Origin: Planctomycetota bacterium
GTDB taxonomy: Bacteria > Planctomycetota > Phycisphaerae > Phycisphaerales > SM1A02
Length of the DNA stretch: 18,789 nucleotides
Direction of reading: 5' to 3'
Assembly (NCBI GenBank): GCA_027295365.1
Contig: JAPULD010000522.1
Coordinates: forward strand, 1 to 18,789
In this document: positions 1 through 7,554 of the stretch, piece after piece
How positions within the stretch are numbered: the first letter of the stretch is position 1
Layout of the letters: each line of letters begins with the position of its first letter
Position numbers and translations under genes: made by a program
The notes under the pieces: generated by a model
Told to the model about the DNA's origin: nothing
Databases searched by the model: none
What the model saw: the letters and a program-made list of their open reading frames with translations, nothing else

Positions 1-1
1 G

Positions 2-1252
2 GCCTTCAACAACCTGTTTCGTTCCCTGCAGAACCAGGGGGGCATGAATGACGATGACCATCCGGCCATGCGAAAATTGCGCCAACGATTCACAACCTTC
101 AATGAACAGAACCCCGACAATCAAACGGGGCTGACTTACGAACTGCAACTCTCGATCTGGCTTGGCGAGGACGACCTAGTCGAGGGTCTTTTTCAGAAGC
201 TCACCACCGCAAGCCCAGACAATCGCGACCTCGGCATGGCCTGGGCGGATTACTTCATCAAGAAATCGGACTATACGCGTTCCGATCGTGCGTATGCCAG
301 ACTGCTTGAGACGTATCCCGACGATCCGGAAATTCGGATTCAATACGCCCAGAAGCTCAAGCAGCGAAACCTGTATGCACGGGTCATCGAGTTGCTGGGC
401 CGGTTTGAATTCGATTATGCCGAGTGGCCCGAAGCGGCGGCGATCCTGTCTGATTCCCTCTTGGCCGAGCATCGGATCGCTGAAGCGGTCGAGACGCTTG
501 AGTCCATTCCCGATGCGTCAGAACTGCCGGCCGACATTGCCAAGCAGAGGATCAAGACAGATGCCGATTCGACGTTACCGCTGATGAAAGAGTACATCGC
601 GCATTGGGAAGCCGAACAGGCGATCCGTACGTTGGAAGGATCGGAGAACGATCTCCCGCTGGCTCAGATCATCACGCCCAAGGGCATCATCAAGATCGAG
701 CTCTTCGAGAATCAGGCCCCCAATACCGTGGCGAACTTCATCTTGCTGGCGGATGCGAAGTTCTATCATGGCAGTACGTTCCATCGGGTGCTCCCCAACT
801 TCATGTCCCAAGGTGGTGACCCGAACAGTAAGTCCGGCGCGACGGGCAATCTTGGCGATGGCAACCCCGGGTATTTCATCCCTGACGAATTCGGACGCGA
901 GGACGCCCGGAAACACTTCTCAGGCAGCTTGTCCATGGCCAAGCAGCAGGACATTCCCAACACGGGCGGGTGTCAGTTCTTCATCACCCACACGCCGACG
1001 ACCTGGCTGAACGACCAGCACACTGTTTTCGGACGCGTGATCGAAGGCTTGAACGTGGCCCGCAATCTCGAAGAAGGCGATCGCATCGAGGCGGTCATGA
1101 TTCTCCGAAAGCGTGACCATGACTACGTTCCCGAAAAGCTGTCCTTGCAGTCGGTTGCCACACCACTCCCGATCGGGTCGACCCTAGAGAATCAGTCGAT
1201 TCAACTTCAGCCAAATTCGACACCCCCGACGACCACCCAGCCGGGAGGCTGA
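2..1252 (+). CDS. TPR-repeat protein fused to cyclophilin-type peptidyl-prolyl isomerase (5' end outside window)
   Basis: The frame is open from the window edge, so the gene probably starts upstream. The first internal ATG is at 44 and lacks a well-spaced ribosome site; residue numbers count from it. Residues about 30-200 are helical, TPR-like repeats (for example the stretch around SDYTRSDRAYARLLETYPDD). Residues about 208-365 are a cyclophilin domain, which catalyses cis-trans isomerisation of X-Pro bonds in protein folding. The active-site set is complete: R248, F253, M254 and Q256 in FHRVLPNFMSQGGDP, then F313, W321 and H326, matching human CypA R55, F60, M61, Q63, F113, W121 and H126 in order and spacing. 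A Pro/Thr-rich tail ends the protein. The TPRs may dock substrates or a partner (inference). Cellular location is unknown because the N-terminus is missing. The isomerase call is firm; the TPR call is moderate. Confidence 0.93.
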   Translation, partial: AFNNLFRSLQNQGGMNDDDHPAMRKLRQRFTTFNEQNPDNQTGLTYELQLSIWLGEDDLVEGLFQKLTTASPDNRDLGMAWADYFIKKSDYTRSDRAYARLLETYPDDPEIRIQYAQKLKQRNLYARVIELLGRFEFDYAEWPEAAAILSDSLLAEHRIAEAVETLESIPDASELPADIAKQRIKTDADSTLPLMKEYIAHWEAEQAIRTLEGSENDLPLAQIITPKGIIKIELFENQAPNTVANFILLADAKFYHGSTFHRVLPNFMSQGGDPNSKSGATGNLGDGNPGYFIPDEFGREDARKHFSGSLSMAKQQDIPNTGGCQFFITHTPTTWLNDQHTVFGRVIEGLNVARNLEEGDRIEAVMILRKRDHDYVPEKLSLQSVATPLPIGSTLENQSIQLQPNSTPPTTTQPGG

Positions 1253-1272
1253 ATTATCCGAACAAATGGACC

Positions 1273-1305
1273 AGGGGCCATCCACTTGGATGGCCCTTGT
1301 TACTT
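1273..1305 (+). terminator. Rho-independent terminator after the cyclophilin gene
   Basis: A perfect 9-bp stem (GGGCCATCC at 1275-1283 with GGATGGCCC at 1288-1296) closes a 4-base loop. It can be extended by two more pairs and is followed by the T-rich tail TTGTTACTT. It lies 20 bp after the cyclophilin stop codon. Confidence 0.8.
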
Positions 1306-1349
1306 GCGCATGGGGTGATTCGCGCAAGAACGACCACCTCTTGGATTGA

Positions 1350-1370
1350 GTTGTTTTTGAAAAAAACAAC
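1350..1370. repeat. Perfect 9-bp AT-rich inverted repeat upstream of the histone-like gene
   Basis: GTTGTTTTT (1350-1358) and AAAAACAAC (1362-1370) are perfect inverted copies around a 3-base centre. The repeat lies about 150 bp upstream of the histone-like gene start. It overlaps a possible weak promoter (TTGTTT at 1351-1356, 16-base spacer, TACGAA at 1373-1378). It could be an operator or a DNA-structure element; the function is inference. Confidence 0.45.
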
Positions 1371-1521
1371 GGTACGAATTAATTCCTCTCATCAATCGAC
1401 CGATGGGCGTGATTCTGACGCCGTATTCTCGGCCTCAGGCTTTTATCCTGCTCCCAAAGAAGAATGGGAATTGCCCAACGTGGGCCCCCTGGAGCAGTGG
1501 TTGCAACCAGGAGTTTTAATC

Positions 1522-2310
1522 ATGTCCAAGACGTTTACATCCCCCTACGCGACAGCGTTCAATTCGGCGATCAAGCGCGGCACACCCTGTGGCGTGGCCG
1601 TGAACAACATTGCCAAGCGCACCGGCAAGAACCCCCAGAACGTGTTCGCCTCGCTCTTCAAGGCCGGCCACTGCCAGCGTCAGAAGTTCAACGGACAGTT
1701 CATCTACTGGCCCTCGAACTGGAACAGCAAGAGCAACGCCAGCCAGCGCAACGAATGCCAGACTTCCATGTGGCAGTGCTTCGTGGATTGGTGCATCGCT
1801 TCGGGCAACTGCACTCCCGAAAAGCTGAACAACAATTCCAGTCAGAATGAATTCATGGCGTTCTGCAAGAAGTTCTTTGGCAAGCAGTACAGCGTCGGCA
1901 CTTCAAGCAAGAACTCAAGCCGCACCCGTTCCAGCTCAAGCAGCAAGCGCAGCTTGGCCAAGGCCAGCAAGCGTTCCGCAACTCCCAAGAAGCGAACCAG
2001 CTCCAAGAGCAACAAGAAGATCACGACCAAAGCCAAGAAGAAGGCGACCAAGAGCAGCTCCAAGAAGCGTTCCACCTCGACCAAGTCCAAGCGTAGCACT
2101 TCGATAAAGGCCAAGCGTACCTCCGCCTCTAAGGCGAAGCGCAGCACCTCGATCAAGGCCAAGCGTGCCACCGCCTCCAAGGCGAAGCGCAGCACCAGCT
2201 ACAAGACCAAGAGCCGCACCACGACTCGCAAGAACACCACTCGCAAGTCGAGCCCCAGCAGCTACAAGTTCCCGACCAGCCGCAGCACCAGCATCCGCAA
2301 AGCTGCCTGA
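1522..2310 (+). CDS. Histone-like DNA-binding protein: winged-helix-like N-terminus with Lys/Ser/Arg-rich tail
   Basis: A protein of 262 residues. The start at 1522 has a good AGGAG at 1509-1513. An in-frame extension back to a TTG at 1297 is rejected because it would run through the preceding terminator. Residues 1-67 read like a small helix-turn-helix or winged-helix fold (IAKRTGKNPQNVFASLFKAG followed by a beta-like QFIYWP). Residues 68-115 form a second, Cys/Trp-containing segment. From about residue 116 to the end the protein is almost entirely Lys, Ser, Arg, Thr and Ala, with SPKK-like and KAKR units as in histone H1 or bacterial Hc1-type tails. This implies non-specific DNA binding and compaction of the nucleoid (inference). 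The family name of the N-terminal domain is not recognised. Monocistronic, with terminators on both sides. Confidence 0.85.
   Translation: MSKTFTSPYATAFNSAIKRGTPCGVAVNNIAKRTGKNPQNVFASLFKAGHCQRQKFNGQFIYWPSNWNSKSNASQRNECQTSMWQCFVDWCIASGNCTPEKLNNNSSQNEFMAFCKKFFGKQYSVGTSSKNSSRTRSSSSSKRSLAKASKRSATPKKRTSSKSNKKITTKAKKKATKSSSKKRSTSTKSKRSTSIKAKRTSASKAKRSTSIKAKRATASKAKRSTSYKTKSRTTTRKNTTRKSSPSSYKFPTSRSTSIRKAA
2095..2190 (+). repeat. Two tandem 48-bp repeats inside the histone-like tail
   Basis: Units 2095-2142 and 2143-2190 are in-frame near-identical copies encoding STSIKAKRTSASKAKR and STSIKAKRATASKAKR. They indicate tail growth by tandem duplication. Several third-position differences show the duplication is not brand new. 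Confidence 0.8.
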
Positions 2311-2340
2311 TCGGGACTCGTTGTTTATAGCTACAACTAC

Positions 2341-2371
2341 AAACGCCGACCCATCATGGGTCGGCGTTTTT
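2341..2371 (+). terminator. Rho-independent terminator after the histone-like gene, possibly bidirectional
   Basis: An 11-bp perfect stem (2343-2353 with 2357-2367) has a 3-base loop and a run of five T at 2367-2371, with flanking AA/TT able to extend it. It starts 31 bp after the stop codon. The opposite strand also has a short T-rich flank, so it may also terminate the convergent ACT-domain gene. Confidence 0.9.
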
Positions 2372-2401
2372 CATTCCCATTCCCAAGTCTGGGGTACGTG
2401 C

Positions 2402-2872
2402 TTACGGAAGCTCCGCTTCCCCCAGCAGGTGGAAGTTCTTTTGCCTGAGGATGGTCCCTGCCAGCACGTGATCATCCACCGCCAGGGCAATCGTGGGCGA
2501 TCCGTTGGGCTTGAGCATCAGGGGATAGGCGAATCGAATGCTCAGTTCCGCTCCCAACAGATACAGGCACATACTCGAAAGCGTCTGCCCTTCACTCAAC
2601 TCAACGATCAGCAGGTCCACTTCAGCAAAGGCCAGATTATTTTCCCGGAGCAGGGCCCGGGCCGCATCCGCGTTGTTGGGGATGATCCGCACCACCGCGT
2701 AGTCCGAAGACTCCATGACGCTGAAGCCACACAGATGTACTGTCGAGGCATTGTCGAAAACCTCGACCAGTTCCAGAAGCTTGCCCACCCGATTGTCCAG
2801 GAACACACTGAACTGGCGCACCGATGGCGGGGCGAAAGACTCTGCGATTGGACGTGGGACCATCTGGCTCAT
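2402..2872 (-). CDS. Tandem ACT-domain protein, amino-acid-binding type
   Basis: A protein of 156 residues. Two ACT-like beta-alpha-beta units are visible. The first is at about residues 18-88 (RQFSVFLDNRVGKLLELVEV, a typical ACT opening strand and helix). The second is at about residues 95-150 (LYLLGAELSIRFAYPLMLKP). This matches the stand-alone double-ACT proteins of COG4747 type, which are thought to bind an amino acid and act as small-molecule sensors; no catalytic domain is attached. The start at 2872 is preceded by a weak GGGGTGA. A second in-frame ATG three codons in is possible. It is convergent with the histone-like gene and separated by 139 bp from mqnD upstream, so it may have its own promoter. 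Ligand and partner are unknown. Confidence 0.8.
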   Translation of the reverse strand: MSQMVPRPIAESFAPPSVRQFSVFLDNRVGKLLELVEVFDNASTVHLCGFSVMESSDYAVVRIIPNNADAARALLRENNLAFAEVDLLIVELSEGQTLSSMCLYLLGAELSIRFAYPLMLKPNGSPTIALAVDDHVLAGTILRQKNFHLLGEAELP

Positions 2873-3011
2873 ATAGCGTCACCCCAGGCCTCGGCATAGG
2901 GGTTAGATCTCGCCCTCCGATACGAAACGTAAGGGGGCATGGCCTGGAATCCCCCAGAATACGTCCACTCTGGGTATCTCGGCAAGTGAAATCTTCCCTA
3001 ACTTGCCATGA

Positions 3012-3932
3012 TCAGACGTGTTTTTCGCCTTGGGCAATGGATTTCTGAGGTTCTATGAAATCAACCTCGCCCGGATGGGCCCCCAGACCGATGGCATGGA
3101 CCTCATTCAGGAACCGTGAGACCGCTTTACGACCCATGGGACCAAAATCCAGGGTCCACTTGTTGACGTACATCGAGACGAACTGGTCCGCCCGATCGGT
3201 CCCCATATCTCGGGCATAATCCATGGCATACGCGATCGACTCCTCGCGATGTCCCAGTGCATACTCCAGCGACTGGGCCAGCAACGTCGTTACGTCCTGA
3301 AGCGTCCCCTGGCCATAGAGCGTCTCAAGATCCCGACGTATGACATTCCCCCCCAAGGGCAGGGGCAGGTTCGTTTTCTTCGTCCACCAATGTCCGAGAT
3401 CCTCGACCAGATGAAGCCCTGAATCGGCGTACGTCAACTGTCCTTCGTGAATGATCAGCCCCGCCTGATAGTCACCTTTGACCATCGCCTCGATGATCCG
3501 ATCGAACTCGACGACTTCGTATTTGAAAGCTCCTGCCCCCAGCATCAGGCTCGTGGTCGCGAACGCCGAGGTTCGAACTCCCGGCACGGCTATGACAACC
3601 CCAGGATCCTTGAGATCTTCAAGCGTCATCATCGGCTCCCGGGCCACGAGCTTGGGGCCATAGCCATCGCCCATGGACGAGCCGCACGAGGTGAACGCGT
3701 ACGTGTCTTTGACTTGGGGGTATTGAGCCACGCTGATGGCGGTGATCTCGAGTTCACCAGACATCGAACGCCGGTTGAGCATCTCGATGTCCTGCATGAC
3801 CGGTTCAAAGCGGAAGCGACCCGTGTCCAGTCGAGGCGGGGCTCCATCCAATACAAAGAGTGGCCACCACATGAAGGCGTCATCGGGATCGGGACTGTGG
3901 CCCAGGCGAATGGTGATTGGAGAATCGGTCAT
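3012..3932 (-). CDS. mqnD: 1,4-dihydroxy-6-naphthoate synthase (futalosine menaquinone pathway)
   Basis: A protein of 306 residues, slightly longer than the usual 270-290. MqnD converts cyclic dehypoxanthinyl futalosine to 1,4-dihydroxy-6-naphthoate, late in the alternative menaquinone pathway. Family marks are RLGHSPDPDDAF at 9-20 (the GxSPxPND-type opening), SSMGDGYGP at 85-93, VIAVPG at 113-118 and IIHEGQLTY at 160-168. H162 is the expected catalytic histidine. The fold is a two-lobed periplasmic-binding-protein type, but there is no signal peptide, so it is cytoplasmic. It lies 41 bp downstream of the AMP-binding enzyme on the same strand and is probably co-transcribed with it. No good Shine-Dalgarno is seen before the start. 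The other mqn genes are not in this window. Confidence 0.93.
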   Translation of the reverse strand: MTDSPITIRLGHSPDPDDAFMWWPLFVLDGAPPRLDTGRFRFEPVMQDIEMLNRRSMSGELEITAISVAQYPQVKDTYAFTSCGSSMGDGYGPKLVAREPMMTLEDLKDPGVVIAVPGVRTSAFATTSLMLGAGAFKYEVVEFDRIIEAMVKGDYQAGLIIHEGQLTYADSGLHLVEDLGHWWTKKTNLPLPLGGNVIRRDLETLYGQGTLQDVTTLLAQSLEYALGHREESIAYAMDYARDMGTDRADQFVSMYVNKWTLDFGPMGRKAVSRFLNEVHAIGLGAHPGEVDFIEPQKSIAQGEKHV

Positions 3933-3973
3933 GGGCTTATCGTAGGCATTGAGGAATAGTGATAGAGTTTGCT

Positions 3974-5446
3974 TTACTCATCCGATGTCGTCTCTGCGTT
4001 CAGCTTCCTGCGCATGATCTTCCCAGTCGGGTTCCGGGGGAGTTCCTTCAGCATCCGCACCTCGCGCGGCACCTTGTGCTGGCCCAATGACTTGCGGCAA
4101 TGCGCCCTCAATTCCTTCGCATCGAACTCCGCATCCTCTTCAATCTCCACGAACGCCAGGGCGACTTCGCCTCTGGATTCATCCATCATGCCGATCACGG
4201 CTGAAGCGTGAACACTTGGGTGGGAATCGAGCACCTCTTCAATCTCACGCGGGAATACATTTTCCCCCCCGATGATGAGCATCTCCTTGATGCGTCCTGT
4301 GATGAACAAATGTCCATCGGAATCCATACGGCCCATGTCACCGGTCCTGAAGAAGCCCTCATCGTCGAACACTTTCGCCGTCTCTTCGGGAAGTTTGAAA
4401 TAGCCCTTCATGATGTTGGGGCCCTTGATGCATATCTCGCCTTCCTCATCGACGCCCAGCCTTTTGCCTTCGCCATCGACGATCTTCTCCTCGATGCGCG
4501 GCAAGGGCGGACCGACGGATTTTGGTTTGTAAATCCTTGGAATGCAGATGTTGGTCCCGGGAGCCGTCTCGGTGAGTCCATACCCTTCGTTGATCGTGAC
4601 GCCAAACTTCTCCTGATACCCCATGGCCACCGCCTCGGGCAGGGGCTCACCTCCTGCGACCAGAAGCCTGAAACTCTTGAAATCGTCAGGCTCCGCGCTC
4701 TTGGCGCTGAGCATCGCGTTGTACATCGAGGGAATCGCGATGAACGCGGTCGGTTTATGCGTCCGCATCAAGGTCAGCAATTTTCGGGGATTGAACCGGG
4801 CGGTGTAGGTCGCCTTGCAACCAATGGACAAGGGAAGGAGCGTCAGGATCGTGAACCCGAAACTATGGAACTGGGGCAATACACCCAGGATGGAATCGGC
4901 CTTGGTGAATTCCGCCCACTCGGTGCACTGATCGACGTTGGCCAACAGGTTGGCGGCGGTCAACATCACGCCTTTGGGCTTACCCGAGGTTCCCGATGTG
5001 TAAAGCAGTACCGCGACGAAATCCTCAGGCTGGTGCTTGGTGCCTCGAAGGGGAGGAAAGCCCTTGAAGCTCATCTCATCGAGTTTCAGTTCCGCAACGC
5101 CCTCGGGCATATTGCCAAGATGCTCCAGCATGGGCCCGACCGTCACCACCAGATCCAGCTCGGAATCCGCGATGATGTATTCCAGTTCCTCCCGGCTGAG
5201 CAGATAGTTCAAGGGAACGATCGTCTTCCCGAGCTTCCATATTGCGGCCAGAGCCATGGGAAAAAGCCCCGAAGTGGGTAGCAGAACCCCGATATTGGGA
5301 CGATCGCTGGCCTTGTTGATGGCCTTGGCCAAGTGAAGGGCCCCGATATAGAGTTCTATCCCCTTCCACGATTTCTGGTCATCAACGACGGCCACTCTCA
5401 TCGGGGAGAAAAGAAAGCGACGGAGAATGCGGGTGAGAATCTGCAT
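3974..5446 (-). CDS. AMP-binding acyl-CoA synthetase / fatty acid-CoA ligase-like enzyme
   Basis: A protein of 490 residues from the ATG at 5446, which has AGGA 10 bases upstream. A longer frame reaching 5680 is rejected because it overlaps the divergent SPOR gene and its extra residues look non-coding. ANL-superfamily motifs are all present: the P-loop YTSGTSGKPKG at 149-159, YGLTETAP at 289-296, RTGDMG at 367-372, the hinge and A8 region GRIKEMLIIGGENVFP from 384, and the catalytic lysine K476 in NPTGK near the C-terminus. Such enzymes activate a carboxylic acid with ATP and usually pass it to CoA or a carrier protein. The N-terminal region is rather short. The substrate cannot be read from sequence; a medium- or long-chain fatty acid is the best guess. 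It is likely transcribed with mqnD, but MenE-type activity is not required in the futalosine route. Confidence 0.88.
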   Translation of the reverse strand: MQILTRILRRFLFSPMRVAVVDDQKSWKGIELYIGALHLAKAINKASDRPNIGVLLPTSGLFPMALAAIWKLGKTIVPLNYLLSREELEYIIADSELDLVVTVGPMLEHLGNMPEGVAELKLDEMSFKGFPPLRGTKHQPEDFVAVLLYTSGTSGKPKGVMLTAANLLANVDQCTEWAEFTKADSILGVLPQFHSFGFTILTLLPLSIGCKATYTARFNPRKLLTLMRTHKPTAFIAIPSMYNAMLSAKSAEPDDFKSFRLLVAGGEPLPEAVAMGYQEKFGVTINEGYGLTETAPGTNICIPRIYKPKSVGPPLPRIEEKIVDGEGKRLGVDEEGEICIKGPNIMKGYFKLPEETAKVFDDEGFFRTGDMGRMDSDGHLFITGRIKEMLIIGGENVFPREIEEVLDSHPSVHASAVIGMMDESRGEVALAFVEIEEDAEFDAKELRAHCRKSLGQHKVPREVRMLKELPRNPTGKIMRRKLNAETTSDE

Positions 5447-5469
5447 ATTTTCGACATCCTGCCGGGAAA

Positions 5470-5497
5470 TTGGCGAACGGGCCTCGATCTGTACGAT
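5470..5497 (+). promoter_or_regulatory. Possible sigma-70 promoter for the SPOR lipoprotein
   Basis: TTGGCG (5470-5475), a 16-base spacer and TACGAT (5492-5497) lie about 65 bp before the lipoprotein start, in the divergent 114-bp gap. Each box matches consensus at four of six positions, so this is only a candidate. Confidence 0.3.
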
Positions 5498-5560
5498 ACG
5501 TGTCCCACGCCGAGCGGCCAAGCAGGTGCCGCCTTGTTGAAAGCTTGCATGGAGGCAACG

Positions 5561-6382
5561 ATGAGAAAACCCCAGTTCTGGCTCTCCGCGACGCTGTGCT
5601 CCGTTCTGTTTCTCATCGGATGCGAATCCACTCAATCGACTGGGGGCCTGGCCAAGGCCAAGACCGATTTTGATGCCCATCGATACAAGGAGGCCCGCCA
5701 GGAGGCGGTTTCCGTCCTGAAAATCTCCCGGGGAACGGATCGACAGGATGCGGCGTATCTGGCCGGGCTCAGTGCCTACAAGCTGGATGATATGAACGAG
5801 GCGGAGACCTATTTCATCATCGCCATCAACTCCTCGAATCGCAAGACCTCAGGCAATGCCAAGGCCATGCTGGGTCTCATTCGATTAAATCAGAAGCGCC
5901 ATCTGGAGGCCGCCCAACTCTTCAAGGAAGCGGCTTCCAGCCTTGAGGGGTCAGATTCCAAGCAGGCCGCCCAACACGTGGCCATTGCGTTTGAAGCCGC
6001 TGGCGATTTTGGAGCCGCGGACCGGTGGATGCAACTGGCCACGAATCCCAACGTACGATCAAACTCTTACTCAGATTCCTCTGGCTATGAATCCCCGAGT
6101 GAATTCGTGCTCCAGGTGGGAGCTTTCCGTGATCGAGACCGTGCGGATCGCGCGGCCAGTGATGCCGATTCGTTAGGCCGATCCCGTTCGTTGGGGCCTG
6201 CCCGGGTGATCCCCCAGCGTGATGATCGAGGCCGGAACCTCTACGTCGTGCAGATCGGCAGTTTCACCACCAGAAGACAGGCGACACAGGCCCGGACGGA
6301 ATTGGGAAACCTGGAATACATCGTCACCTCCGTGGGCAACGAACGATTGGTGGAGGCAAGCCAGCCCCTTGGCTATCAATAA
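5561..6382 (+). CDS. SPOR-domain lipoprotein with TPR-like repeats
   Basis: A protein of 273 residues. The start at 5561 has GGAGG at 5551-5555. The N-terminus is a lipoprotein signal: MRK, a hydrophobic stretch, then the lipobox LIGC with the lipidated cysteine at residue 21. Residues about 30-165 are helical, TPR-like repeats (AKTDFDAHRYKEARQEAVSV, AAYLAGLSAYKLDDMNEAET). The C-terminal part from about residue 185 holds SPOR-type strands (EFVLQVGAFRDRDRADRAAS and YVVQIGSFTTRRQATQARTE). SPOR domains bind denuded septal peptidoglycan, so the protein is probably envelope-anchored and may act at the cell wall or division site; planctomycetes divide without FtsZ, so the role here is open. It is divergent from the AMP-binding enzyme. 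Membrane side is not determined. Confidence 0.85.
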   Translation: MRKPQFWLSATLCSVLFLIGCESTQSTGGLAKAKTDFDAHRYKEARQEAVSVLKISRGTDRQDAAYLAGLSAYKLDDMNEAETYFIIAINSSNRKTSGNAKAMLGLIRLNQKRHLEAAQLFKEAASSLEGSDSKQAAQHVAIAFEAAGDFGAADRWMQLATNPNVRSNSYSDSSGYESPSEFVLQVGAFRDRDRADRAASDADSLGRSRSLGPARVIPQRDDRGRNLYVVQIGSFTTRRQATQARTELGNLEYIVTSVGNERLVEASQPLGYQ

Positions 6383-6507
6383 CGCTTTCGCCCCTGGATT
6401 CCTGTCGAAGCGATGCACCATTGGCCCTCGTAATCAGGCCATTACTCCAGTATTCAACATTCATGACGGCAGAGCGATCGACTCGCATCTAGAATGCTGA
6501 GTTGGCC

Positions 6508-7554
6508 ATGGTTTTGAATACCCACCTCAAGACGATCTGCATTGCTCTCCCGTTGCTCATGGCGCCGGCCAGCGTGATCCATGCGCAATCGACTTTGCCC
6601 GAGGATTTGCTCGTGGAGACGAGCGACGATCAACTCGAAGCCACCGATGAGATGATCGTCAACGCTGAGACGCATGATCCGGCATTGCTCAAGCCCCTGC
6701 CCCCCGAGGGAATCGTCCCTCCCATCGTGAATTATCAATACAGCGATTTCATGACTCACGCTTTCTCGAACCGAGCGAGAATCCGAGACTACGAACGCCA
6801 GCTCAAGACCATTCGGTACAAGCATTTCCGGAACATGCGGGTCGAAGCGATCCGTGGGAAGGGGCTTGATCTGATTCGTGAATTCACCGACCCGGCCTCG
6901 TATGGTCTCATGATCGAAGTCTTCTCTCGTGAGAAGGACGATGTTCGCCTGGCCATGCTCGACCACTTCGCTCATCAAGACGAAAGTGGTCAGGATGTAC
7001 TGGCATGGATTGCCATCCATCACGACGACTCGGCCATGAGGCATGAAGCGACGAAAAGACTTGGCGACGATGCGAGCGATCCGGTCCTGCAACAACTCGA
7101 TCTTGCCTTGCGCAGCGACGACCATGAGGTCGTGGCCAACGCGGCAATCCTGGCCAGTTCACTCAGTGCCTACAAGGCCATCCCCCTGCTCATCTTTGGA
7201 CAAGCCGCGGGTGGACCTGCGCCCCGGGGGACGGGAGATCTCGCCTGGATCTCCATCGAGACGCAACGTGCCTATGTCGCGGGCGTCATCCCTATCGTGG
7301 GCAATGCGGCGGGCGCGTTCGTCCCGATCATCGACACGATCCACGAGGGTACCCTCATGCGTGTGGTTGATGCGGTCGTGATCTTCTATCGCACCGAGGT
7401 GCACAGGGTCCTGGTGGCGATGACGAGCGCCGAGATGGAACAATCCACCGCCCACCTCAACTACGACATCGACGCGTGGTGGCATTGGTACAACGAAGAG
7501 TACGTTCCATTCAAGAACGAGCAGATCATGATCGATGCACTGGCCGAAGAGTGA
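6508..7554 (+). CDS. Secreted HEAT-repeat protein of unknown function
   Basis: A protein of 348 residues from the ATG at 6508; a TTG at 6502 would add two residues, and neither has a strong ribosome site. A signal peptide is visible (MVLNTHLKTICIALPLLMAP, with cleavage likely after IHA). Residues about 75-125 form a basic helical segment (RARIRDYERQLKTIRYKHFR). Residues about 130-235 form HEAT-like helical pairs (YGLMIEVFSREKDDVRLAML, ATKRLGDDASDPVLQQLDLA, VVANAAILASSLSAYKAIPL). The C-terminal part ends with a Trp-rich motif, IDAWWHWYNEEYVPF, common at the ends of secreted planctomycete repeat proteins. HEAT repeats serve as protein-binding scaffolds; no catalytic motif is seen. It follows the SPOR gene by 125 bp and could be co-transcribed, as no terminator separates them. 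Function is unknown. Confidence 0.75.
   Translation: MVLNTHLKTICIALPLLMAPASVIHAQSTLPEDLLVETSDDQLEATDEMIVNAETHDPALLKPLPPEGIVPPIVNYQYSDFMTHAFSNRARIRDYERQLKTIRYKHFRNMRVEAIRGKGLDLIREFTDPASYGLMIEVFSREKDDVRLAMLDHFAHQDESGQDVLAWIAIHHDDSAMRHEATKRLGDDASDPVLQQLDLALRSDDHEVVANAAILASSLSAYKAIPLLIFGQAAGGPAPRGTGDLAWISIETQRAYVAGVIPIVGNAAGAFVPIIDTIHEGTLMRVVDAVVIFYRTEVHRVLVAMTSAEMEQSTAHLNYDIDAWWHWYNEEYVPFKNEQIMIDALAEE

Noticed and set aside
1297..1521. N-terminal extension of the histone-like protein from a TTG
   Set aside because: It would start inside the terminator hairpin tail of the previous gene; ATG 1522 has a proper AGGAG.
1842..2195. A 117-codon minus-strand frame rich in Leu, Val, Glu and Arg
   Set aside because: The reverse complement of Lys/Ser/Arg-rich repeats; low complexity, no start signals.
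2165..2899. A 244-codon plus-strand open frame running past the histone-like gene
   Set aside because: It overlaps the histone-like tail in another frame, crosses its terminator and is antisense to the ACT-domain gene.
2990..3030. Possible terminator hairpin after mqnD (GGCAAGT/ACTTGCC near 2979-3006)
   Set aside because: The 7-bp stem has a 13-base loop and no T run in the direction of mqnD.
4208..5281. A 357-codon plus-strand open frame
   Set aside because: It lies antisense to the AMP-binding enzyme, whose motifs are unmistakable; the translated product looks like no protein family.
5447..5680. N-terminal extension of the AMP-binding enzyme
   Set aside because: It overlaps the divergent SPOR gene and its signal peptide; the extension has no family similarity.
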